From positions 1-41,987 of the IMG/VR virus record IMGVR_UViG_3300034220_000012: a DNA stretch of 41,987 bases. One strand, given 5' to 3'. Within the stretch, counting starts at the first letter, position 1; each line of letters opens with the position of its first letter. The notes beneath the pieces are model-generated. The model searched no databases and was not told the DNA's origin. It saw nothing but the letters and a program-made list of their open reading frames with translations. Positions 28,817 to 36,162 of the stretch are shown here, piece by piece. This DNA is from a virus. The translations under genes were made by a program, and so were the position numbers.

Positions 28817-29221
28817 GTGACCACTCGGGGGTCTATCCTCGACGACGCGTTCGAACCGCTCGGGCTCGCCGATTGGGTCTTCACGCTCACGCCGGACGAG
28901 CAGGCGAAGGCGTTCCGCGCGCTGGATCGGATGATGTCGACGGCCCCATGGGAGGGGGTCGTCGATTACGTGCCCGGTGATGCGTCCCCGAACCGCGGCG
29001 ACGATATCGGCGACCTAGAGGACGTGGCAGAAGCCATCGCAGCGAACCTCTCGCTCCGCCTAGCGCCCGGTTTCGGCAAGACGGTGAGCGGTGAGCAGCG
29101 CCGCATTGCACGCGCGGGGCTCAACCGGGTCACGGCCGCAACACTCGTCATCCCGCAGGACCAACGCGCGGCCTCACAAATCGCGGGCGCCGGCAATCGC
29201 TGGTACGGCGAGGTGGTGTAG
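28817..29221 (+). CDS. Tail accessory / head-completion protein, P22 gp4-like
   Basis: A 134-aa helical protein with the gp4 layout: SILDDAFEPLGLADWVFTLTPDEQAKAFRALDRMMS, then the central EDVAEAIAANLSLRLAPGFGKTVS (in P22 '...av..nLA.riAPdy...'), then a C-terminal arm. P22 gp4 binds below the portal, starts tail assembly and has a cell-wall hydrolase activity; hydrolase activity is not evident here. GTG start at 28817. Confidence 0.8.
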   Translation: MTTRGSILDDAFEPLGLADWVFTLTPDEQAKAFRALDRMMSTAPWEGVVDYVPGDASPNRGDDIGDLEDVAEAIAANLSLRLAPGFGKTVSGEQRRIARAGLNRVTAATLVIPQDQRAASQIAGAGNRWYGEVV

Positions 29222-30619
29222 GTGCAAGTCGCCATTCTGTCGGGAATCGTCAGCCGCGCGACCCCCGATCTCGTCCGCTCGCATCCGACCAACGTCATGC
29301 CGGTGGTCGAAAGCGGCGACGGAGGCGGCACCGGAATTTCGAAGGGTTATCTCCGCACTCCACCCGGTGTTCGCACCGTCGCCGCCATCACGGGCCCGGA
29401 TCGCGGCGGCACCGACTGGAACGGCGCGCATTACCGGGTGATCGGTGCGAGCCTCGTCACGGTCGCGAACGACGGCGCAACGACGACCATCGGCGCTATC
29501 CTGAACGACGGAAAGCCGGTCACCTTCGCCACCTCGTTTGACCGCCTCGCTATCGCAGGGTCCGGCAACCTCTACTATTACGACGGCACGGCGCTGGTGC
29601 AGGTGACCGACCCCGACCTTGGCGCCGCGCTGTCCGTCGTGTGGCAAGACGGCTATTTCCTGACGACGGATGGAACGAGCATCGTCGCGACGGAGCTCAA
29701 CGACCCGACCGCCGTGGACCCGCTGAAATATGGGTCATCGGAAGCCGATCCCGATCCGGTCGTGGGGCTCCTATCCCAGCGCAGCCGGCTCTACGGCATC
29801 AATCGTTACAGCATCGAGGTGTTCAACAACGTCGGCGGCACCGGCTTCCCGTTCGCGGTTAGCCGGGGTTCGCAGATCCCCAAGGGAGCGGTCGGGCCCC
29901 ACGCCTACAGCCCTTTCGTGGAAACTTTCGCGTTCGTCGGGTCCGGGCGTAACGAGGCGCCGGCCGTTTACCTCGCCGGGTCCGGGCAGGGCATCGGGAT
30001 TAGTCCGCGCGCGCTCAACATCGAACTGGAAGCGCTGAACGCGGACCAACTTGCGGCGATCGAGGTCGAGACGCGCAACGTTGGCGGACTGGTCGAATTG
30101 CTGGTGCACCTCCCGAACGTCACGTGGGCGTACGGCTGGACATCATCGCAGCAGGCGGACTTGCCGGTGTGGTACAGGCTGGCGGCGCAGAACGGCCCGT
30201 ATGTTCCGCGTCACCTGACCCTTTCCGGCGGGCTGTGGTGGGTCGGTTCAGCGACCGCGCTGGGCGTGATCGACGACACGATATCGGCGGTATTCGGCGA
30301 GGACCTGGCATGGAGCTTCGATACGCCCCTCACCTACAATGCGGGCAATGGCGCGATCTTCCATGCGGTCGAGCTCGTGACCATCGGCGGGCGGAGTGAG
30401 GAGGGCGATACGGTCGCGCTGTCCTGGACCGATGACGGAGTGACCTACGGCGGCGAGCGGTTCACCAGCACCGGCATTGCGGGACAGCGGGCGGTGCGTC
30501 CGGCCTGGCGGAGGTTGGGCCGTATGCGGTCGTGGCGAGGGTTGCGGTTCCGGGGCGTGGCGCGGTCCCCGGTCGCGTTCGCGCGGCTGGAGGCGACGTT
30601 GGAGGGCCTGAATGGCTAG
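29222..30619 (+). CDS. Tail hub / packaged-DNA stabilisation protein, P22 gp10-like
   Basis: A 465-aa protein (P22 gp10 is 472), almost all beta structure. Features are an early VESGDGGGTGISKGYLRTPPGVRTVA, beta-propeller-like repeats (SFDRLAIAGSGNLYYYDG; VWQDGYFLTTDGTSIVATEL), the RSRLYGINRYSIEVFNNVGG block and a C-terminal RRLGRMRSWRGLRFRG. gp10 plugs the tail tube and holds the tailspikes. GTG 29222 directly follows the gp4-like stop (TAGGTG). Confidence 0.85.
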   Translation: MQVAILSGIVSRATPDLVRSHPTNVMPVVESGDGGGTGISKGYLRTPPGVRTVAAITGPDRGGTDWNGAHYRVIGASLVTVANDGATTTIGAILNDGKPVTFATSFDRLAIAGSGNLYYYDGTALVQVTDPDLGAALSVVWQDGYFLTTDGTSIVATELNDPTAVDPLKYGSSEADPDPVVGLLSQRSRLYGINRYSIEVFNNVGGTGFPFAVSRGSQIPKGAVGPHAYSPFVETFAFVGSGRNEAPAVYLAGSGQGIGISPRALNIELEALNADQLAAIEVETRNVGGLVELLVHLPNVTWAYGWTSSQQADLPVWYRLAAQNGPYVPRHLTLSGGLWWVGSATALGVIDDTISAVFGEDLAWSFDTPLTYNAGNGAIFHAVELVTIGGRSEEGDTVALSWTDDGVTYGGERFTSTGIAGQRAVRPAWRRLGRMRSWRGLRFRGVARSPVAFARLEATLEGLNG

Positions 30620-31112
30620 GCTTGACCAGAACGACTATACCTATCTGACCGACCGCGAAATCGCGAGCACCGGACTAGGTTCGACCCCGGCGGCGGTCAG
30701 CTTCGTCGCGGACCTGCAACGCGCGGTCTACACCGACCAGCCGGCCGATACGGCGGTCGCACAAGAGACAGCCGAACAAGGCGTGACGGTCGGAACGGCA
30801 GCGCAGGTTGCGGCGGACACGGCGCAAACGACCGCGGATCAAAGCCTGACCGATGCCGCGACGGCACAAGTCCGCGCCGACGATGCCTACGACCTAGCCG
30901 AAGGAAAGGTGCAGAAGGATGCCGGACCCGCGTTCGCCGCGCCGCTTGCCACGACCTCGCGAGCCGCGCTCCCGGCCTATGCCGGTGGTGTCGCTGCCGT
31001 TGCCTATGACGCGGCCGAAGTCGGCGCGTTGAAGGCGCAGGTGGCGGTCCTGACGGCGCAGCTCGCGGCGGTGGTGACGGATTTGCGCGGGAACCACGCG
31101 CTCACGCCGTGA
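30612..31112 (+). CDS. Probable tail needle / plug (gp26 position)
   Basis: A 166-aa protein, mostly heptad-like Ala/Thr/Asp-rich helix (TAEQGVTVGTAAQVAADTAQTTADQSLTDAATAQ) with a second coiled coil at the end (GALKAQVAVLTAQLAAVVTDL). It lies right after the gp10-like gene, where P22 encodes the trimeric coiled-coil needle gp26. No sequence similarity to gp26 is claimed; place and coiled-coil nature suggest the role. Confidence 0.6.
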   Translation: MARLDQNDYTYLTDREIASTGLGSTPAAVSFVADLQRAVYTDQPADTAVAQETAEQGVTVGTAAQVAADTAQTTADQSLTDAATAQVRADDAYDLAEGKVQKDAGPAFAAPLATTSRAALPAYAGGVAAVAYDAAEVGALKAQVAVLTAQLAAVVTDLRGNHALTP

Positions 31113-31663
31113 TCGATGTCCGCCCGTTGCGGTCGCGCGCGTTCGTCGACCGCATCCTGACCGACCCCGCCATCGGCCCCAAGATCGCGCACGACGACCG
31201 CTCGCCGGGGTTCATCGATCACCCTTCGGTCAGCTACTGCGGCGGCTATGTCGACGGGCGGCTTGCGGCGGTGTTCACTGCGGTGCAGTTCAGCCGGTGG
31301 GAAGTGGAGGTGCACGGTGCGGTGTTGCCGGTGGCCTTGCGACACGGCCGGGCGCTGGGGCGGTTGTTCCTGGACCGGGTGTTCGCCGATCCTGATGTGA
31401 TGCGCTGCACCGCGTACGTGCTAGGCTCGCTGCCGAGCGCGGCGAACTGGGTTCGGAAGCTCGGCTTTACCGACGAAGGGCGGCGGCGGGAGGCTTGCCG
31501 GGTCGACGGGGTGGCGTGCGACGTGCTGGTGTTGGGGGTGACGCGGGGGGAGTGGTTAGCGGCGCTCCAACAGCGCGATGATCCGGTCGAGCTTGGTTGC
31601 GATGATCCAGAGCAGGCCGCCGGCACCACCAATAAGCAATCGAAGAACCATGTCATCGTCTAA
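31109..31663 (+). CDS. GNAT-fold protein, P22 gp14-like (DUF2824 type)
   Basis: A 184-aa protein with a GNAT acetyltransferase pattern: FIDHPSVSYCGGYVDGRLAAVFTAVQFSRWEVEVHGAVLP (strands), HGRALGRLFLDRVF (acetyl-CoA-binding helix region), and SLPSAANWVRKLGFTDEGRR. P22 gp14, needed for head assembly and DNA ejection, belongs to a GNAT-like family and has the same gene position. Its last 36 codons overlap a membrane-protein gene on the other strand, and those residues (GCDDPEQAAGTTNKQS) look unstructured. GTG start (GTGA overlap). Confidence 0.7.
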   Translation: MIDVRPLRSRAFVDRILTDPAIGPKIAHDDRSPGFIDHPSVSYCGGYVDGRLAAVFTAVQFSRWEVEVHGAVLPVALRHGRALGRLFLDRVFADPDVMRCTAYVLGSLPSAANWVRKLGFTDEGRRREACRVDGVACDVLVLGVTRGEWLAALQQRDDPVELGCDDPEQAAGTTNKQSKNHVIV

Positions 31664-31765
31664 ATCGGGCAGCAATGCCTGCGCTACCAACAGGAGGACG
31701 ACTAGCCCGGCAAGAACCGCGACAACGCCGGCAATCGTGACGAATCGATGCATGGCGCGGCGCAT
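31556..31765 (-). CDS. Two-helix membrane protein on the opposite strand, 69 aa
   Basis: ATG 31763-31765 is a likely start; a TTG at 31789 and an ATG at 31753 are alternatives. Two hydrophobic helices, FVTIAGVVAVLAGLVVLLLV and LRLLIGGAGGLLWIIATKL, are separated by LLPDLDDDM, with positive residues at the ends. It is the only leftward gene among the late genes, lies in the one 195-bp gap of the tail-machine operon and overlaps the gp14-like gene by 108 bp. It may be a moron expressed in the lysogen or a holin-type protein. Confidence 0.6.
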   Translation of the reverse strand: MRRAMHRFVTIAGVVAVLAGLVVLLLVAQALLPDLDDDMVLRLLIGGAGGLLWIIATKLDRIIALLERR

Positions 31766-31858
31766 AGCGGCTTGCCCGAGACGTAGCAACGTGGTAGCCG
31801 ATACCCGCCCGCGTAAAGCCCCTCCGGCAAGGCTCCAGAACCAAGGTTCGGAGCACGC

Positions 31859-32479
31859 GTGTCCTTCATCGGCGATGCCATAGGTTCAGTGATCGGTGGT
31901 ATCACCGGCGCCAAGCAGTCCGCCAAGGGCGCGCAGGCGGCGGCGCAGACACAGGCGACCTCGGCGGACAAAGCCATCGCGGAGTCCCGACTGGCCCGCG
32001 AAGAAAACCGCGAAATACAGCAGCCGTTCGTTGACGCGGGCTCCAAGGCCATCGCGCAGCAGATGGGGCTGATCGGCCTAAACGGTACCGGCGCGCAGAC
32101 AAGCGCTGTCAATGGTCTCCTGACCTCCCCCGAGTACACCACCGGTGTCCAACAGGGCGAGGAAGCGATCCTCGCTAACGCGGCGGCGACGGGCGGACTG
32201 CGCGGTGGCAACACGCAGAACAGCCTCGCGCGTTTCCGGTCGGACCTTCTCGCGCAGGTGTTCAACAACCAGTTCCAGCGGCTCGGTCAGGTCACCTCGA
32301 TCGGACAGAACGCGGCGGCTGGCGTGGGCAACGCGGGCATCCAGACCGGGCAGATCATCGGCAATCAACTGACGCAGCAAGGCGCGGCCCTCGCTGGCGG
32401 CCAGCTCGCGGCAGGCAACATGGTCGCGAACAACTTCAACACCGGCATCAAGCTGGCTAGCGCAGTGGCGGCGTTCTGA
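31859..32479 (+). CDS. Ejection protein, P22 gp7-like
   Basis: A 206-aa protein with a Gly-rich amphipathic start (SFIGDAIGSVIGGITGAKQS), long Ala/Gln helices, and LLTSPEYTTGVQQGEEAILANAAATGGLRGGNTQNSLARF. This is the signature block of phage DNA-transfer/ejection proteins near the gp7 position, followed by FNNQFQRLGQVTSIGQNAA. Ejected with the DNA, it helps form the channel across the envelope. GTG start at 31859. Confidence 0.85.
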   Translation: MSFIGDAIGSVIGGITGAKQSAKGAQAAAQTQATSADKAIAESRLAREENREIQQPFVDAGSKAIAQQMGLIGLNGTGAQTSAVNGLLTSPEYTTGVQQGEEAILANAAATGGLRGGNTQNSLARFRSDLLAQVFNNQFQRLGQVTSIGQNAAAGVGNAGIQTGQIIGNQLTQQGAALAGGQLAAGNMVANNFNTGIKLASAVAAF

Positions 32480-33267
32480 TGGCTATTGGCCCGATCGATT
32501 ACGGCTCCATGCTGACACAGCTGGACGTGACCCCTCTGCTACAGGCGTCCCAAATTCGCGGCCAGCGCAAGCAGGGCGAAGCGCAGACCGCTGCCATTCA
32601 GGCGCGTACACAACTCGCGAAAACCGAGCTGGAAGCCAAGGCGGCTAAGGAGGCCGCGTGGACCGCCTCTATCGGCGATGTAATGAAGAACCCCACGACG
32701 CAGGGCTTCAACAACCTCCTACTCCGGTATCCCGACGAAGCGGCGGCCATCAAGGCTGCATCGGACGCGCAGACGGCCGGCCAGCGCACGCGCAACGTCC
32801 AAGCCGCGATGACACTCGGCGGGCTGGTCAACTCGGGCATGACCGACCGCGCCCTCGCCTTCCTGCAAGAGCGGAAAGGTGCATTGGTCGAGGGCGGCGA
32901 GTCCACGGAAGTCACCGACGACCTGATCGACGCGCTGAAGAAGGGCGACACAACCCGCGTCAAGGCGCTGTCGGGGCTGGTGATCGCGGGCACGCTCGGC
33001 GACGGCGCGGGCGATGTGCTCGAAACACTCGGCTGGGGTCCGAAGGCGCAACGCGACGCGGCGAAGGATGAGCGGGACGCCGAACGCCTCCGACTAGCGC
33101 AAGAGCGTGAGGACCGCATGGAGCGCGCCACGAACGCCGCCATTGCCGGGCGCAACCGCGATGACGCGCGACAGGACCGGAGAGCGACGGGCGGCGGCGG
33201 CTCTGGCGGCGGGCCGAGCGGTTTCATCACCGTGAACGGGCGCCTGTACCGAAAGAAGCAGCCGTAA
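32479..33267 (+). CDS. Ejection protein, P22 gp20 position
   Basis: A 262-aa protein. Starts MAIGPIDYGSMLTQLDVTPLLQASQIRGQRKQGEAQ, then long helices. The C-terminus is basic and Gly-rich (RRATGGGGSGGGPSG, FITVNGRLYRKKQP). It is shorter than P22 gp20 (471 aa) but occupies its place between gp7- and gp16-like genes and has the same Gln/Ala-rich helical nature. Start in a TGATG overlap. Confidence 0.7.
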   Translation: MAIGPIDYGSMLTQLDVTPLLQASQIRGQRKQGEAQTAAIQARTQLAKTELEAKAAKEAAWTASIGDVMKNPTTQGFNNLLLRYPDEAAAIKAASDAQTAGQRTRNVQAAMTLGGLVNSGMTDRALAFLQERKGALVEGGESTEVTDDLIDALKKGDTTRVKALSGLVIAGTLGDGAGDVLETLGWGPKAQRDAAKDERDAERLRLAQEREDRMERATNAAIAGRNRDDARQDRRATGGGGSGGGPSGFITVNGRLYRKKQP

Positions 33268-36137
33268 TGCAGCAGCTTGATGAGGTACCCGAGGGCTACG
33301 AGCCTGTAACCGATCCGACCGAGGTGCCGGAAGAAATCCGCAAGAAGGTGGGTGTCGCTGGCGTTCGAGCATTGCTTGGCATGACCACGGGCACCGGCGC
33401 GTCCGGCAAGGCCATGCCCGAATGGGCAGACAAGAAGTATTCTCCGCAGATCGAGACGTACGGCGGTCTTTCGACAGCTTTGAACACGTTCAAGGACGAC
33501 TTCGGCGGCAACACTCTTACGGGCGGTCTTGAGAACACCATTCAAGGGGCGTGGGGAGGCTTCGGTTCCGAAGGACAGCGCGATTGGTGGGCGCAGTTCA
33601 AGAGCAACGACAACCAGATCAGGAACAAGCTGTTCGGCTCTGCGCTGACGGAAACGGAAAAGGCCGCTTACGAGTCCACGACGGTCAGCCCGTCGATGGA
33701 CCCGGCTGAAATTCGGCGAAATCTCGCGAGCCGCAAAGCCATCGTGCAGAAGGCGCTCCAGAGAACGACCAAGTTCCTGAAAGCGCAGGGCTACAACCCG
33801 GACTCAATCTCGGCGCTGGCTGGCGAGTATGCGCCTGAATTGGGTGCAATTGACGACGAGCCCAAGGAAGGAGGTGATCCAGCATCTACCGCAGCGGGGG
33901 CAGCCGATGGAAGCGGCACGCCCCCGCCCGGTCCCGATGGCCGTACGGCACCCCCCGGCACCGAACTGAAGTTCAACGACGAGATTCCGCCCGAGATCTC
34001 GAACGCCGTTCACCTGACCGACGAGCAAAAGGCGACCATCGCCCGCGTCGCTCAGTCCGGGGCGAGCGCGGAAGAGATCAGGGGCGTGTATCAGGGCATG
34101 GACCTGCCCGGCCCGTCCGTCGAACAGCTTGCGCCCATCGTCGCCTTCTATGCCGACCCGGCGAAGCGGGGTGTGGCGCCCATCGTCGGCGACGTCGACA
34201 ACAGCATCAAGCCTGTCGACTCCGGGCAAGGCGCCGGCGCGGCGTTCGCGGAAGGCGTGGCGAGCTGGATTCCGTTCAGCACCGAAGCCGGGGCGATCGT
34301 GGACACGGTCCGCAATGGCGACACCTACGACAAGAACCTGGACATCCGACGCGGCGAGCGGCTGTTTAACCAGCAAGAGCACGGGTTCGCGCGCGAGGCG
34401 GGAGCGTTCGTCGGCAGCTTGCCCATCGGCGGCATGCAGTTCGCAGGCGCAAAGGCGGCGGCTCGAGCGGCTGGCGTCGCGGCGATCCGCTCCGGTGTCG
34501 GGCGGGGCGCGGCGGAACTGGCGGCGGCGCGGGTATTCGCGTCCCGAACTGCGGTGGAAAGCGCGGCGATCTCCGGCGCGTACGGGTTCGGGAATGCGGA
34601 GGGCGATCTAGGCGACCGGCTCGGCAAGGGAGCACTGGACGCTGGGGTCGGTGCCGTCGCGGGTGGCGCGCTGGCGTATGGCGGGTCGCGGCTGGCGTCG
34701 CGGCTGGGCAATCGCGCGGCGGCAGTGCCGGCGCTGACCGACCAACAGGACGCGCTACAGGCGGCGGAGCGGCAGGACATCATCCCCTTCCCTGCCGATA
34801 TGGGCGGCGGGGCAACGCGGCGACTGACTGGCGCGGTATCGCAGACCATGGCCGGCGCGGGGCCGATACGTGCGGGTGCCGAGGCGACGCTTGCCAGCGC
34901 AGAGGCCGTGCGTAATCGCGTCGCGGCCTCCATCGGCCCGGCGACGAACAACGCCGAAGCGATTGGCGAGACGGCGCGCACCGGAGCTCGAGCATTCATC
35001 GCGCGCACGGGGCAGCGGATCGGGCGCATCTATGACGCTGCGGCGGCGACTGCGGGCCGCGCGACCGTCGACACCCCGGAAGCGCGGCGCGTGCTCGACC
35101 AGGAGCTGGCGCCCCTGCTGGAATCGCCTGTGCGCGGACCCGGCGTCGGTATCCTCCAAGGCCTGCGCGATGCGCTGGACCAGCCGCAGACCGTGCGCGG
35201 GCTACGGGAAGCGCGGACGCAGATTCGCGAGCAATTCGAGAACGCAGGACTGCGCGGTTCCAACCTCGAGCGCGTCGCCGGGCGTGTGGTCGACGCCGCG
35301 ACCGACGATCTGGTCAACGGGCTGCGTGCCCAGGGGCTCGACCGCGCCGCGACGCAGTACCGCGTGGCGGATCGCATGTGGCGCGAACGGCTGGCGACGA
35401 TTGACGATCACCTGACGCCGATCATTGGCGATGCCGGAGGTCCGGGCATGAAGTCCGGCGAGCAGATCGTGACCGGGCTCAAGTCGGCGATGGCGGGCAA
35501 CAATCGCCGCTTCGCCGGGTTCATTCAGGCGCTACCGCCCAACGAGCAAGCCATGGTGCGCGCCTCGCTCATTCAGCGGCTCGGCATGGCGACCAAGGGG
35601 CAGCAGGATCAGGGCGGCGAGGTATTCTCGCTGGCGACGTTCCTGACCAACTGGAACGACATCGGCGCCCGCGCGAAGGATACGCTGTTCGGCGCGGAGG
35701 GTCGGGCTGCGCTCAACGACCTCGCGACCTACGCCAACCAGGCGAAGCAATCGCAGAAGTTCGCCAATCACTCGAACACCGGCGGCGCGATGGCGAACCT
35801 GTCGGCGATCTACAATTTCACAACGCTGGGTACAACACTGGTCGCTGAAAACCTGGGCGGTCGCCTACTCGCGTCCCCCCGCTTCGCCCGGTGGCTAGCG
35901 CGCCCTCCCCGCGTCGCCAATCCCGTCGCGGCGCAGGCGCATATCGCCCGCCTGTCGCGCATCGCCCGCGCCGAGCCTGCCATCGCGAACGACGTTCTCG
36001 CGCTCCAGACGCGGCTTGCCGACGCGTTCGGGGGCACGTCGACACGACTCGCAGCGGAAGAAGGCAACCCAAAAGCCGATGTAATCGATCGGCAGCGCGG
36101 TGAGGACGACCGCCAGCAAGGCGGGACGCAGCCATGA
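33267..36137 (+). CDS. Large ejection protein, P22 gp16 position
   Basis: A 956-aa protein, larger than P22 gp16 (609). Region 1-200 is mixed helical. Region 205-245 is a Pro/Gly/Ala linker (GSGTPPPGPDGRTAPPG). Region about 390-480 is Ala/Gly-rich and membrane-active looking (GAFVGSLPIGGMQFAGAKAA; GALDAGVGAVAGGALAYGGS). Region 500-800 is Arg/Ala-rich helix. No lysozyme or transglycosylase motif was found. It probably enters the cell with DNA and forms part of the trans-envelope tunnel. Start in a TAATG overlap. Confidence 0.75.
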   Translation: MQQLDEVPEGYEPVTDPTEVPEEIRKKVGVAGVRALLGMTTGTGASGKAMPEWADKKYSPQIETYGGLSTALNTFKDDFGGNTLTGGLENTIQGAWGGFGSEGQRDWWAQFKSNDNQIRNKLFGSALTETEKAAYESTTVSPSMDPAEIRRNLASRKAIVQKALQRTTKFLKAQGYNPDSISALAGEYAPELGAIDDEPKEGGDPASTAAGAADGSGTPPPGPDGRTAPPGTELKFNDEIPPEISNAVHLTDEQKATIARVAQSGASAEEIRGVYQGMDLPGPSVEQLAPIVAFYADPAKRGVAPIVGDVDNSIKPVDSGQGAGAAFAEGVASWIPFSTEAGAIVDTVRNGDTYDKNLDIRRGERLFNQQEHGFAREAGAFVGSLPIGGMQFAGAKAAARAAGVAAIRSGVGRGAAELAAARVFASRTAVESAAISGAYGFGNAEGDLGDRLGKGALDAGVGAVAGGALAYGGSRLASRLGNRAAAVPALTDQQDALQAAERQDIIPFPADMGGGATRRLTGAVSQTMAGAGPIRAGAEATLASAEAVRNRVAASIGPATNNAEAIGETARTGARAFIARTGQRIGRIYDAAAATAGRATVDTPEARRVLDQELAPLLESPVRGPGVGILQGLRDALDQPQTVRGLREARTQIREQFENAGLRGSNLERVAGRVVDAATDDLVNGLRAQGLDRAATQYRVADRMWRERLATIDDHLTPIIGDAGGPGMKSGEQIVTGLKSAMAGNNRRFAGFIQALPPNEQAMVRASLIQRLGMATKGQQDQGGEVFSLATFLTNWNDIGARAKDTLFGAEGRAALNDLATYANQAKQSQKFANHSNTGGAMANLSAIYNFTTLGTTLVAENLGGRLLASPRFARWLARPPRVANPVAAQAHIARLSRIARAEPAIANDVLALQTRLADAFGGTSTRLAAEEGNPKADVIDRQRGEDDRQQGGTQP

Positions 36138-36162
36138 TCGCATTCACACAGGATAGCAGCCG

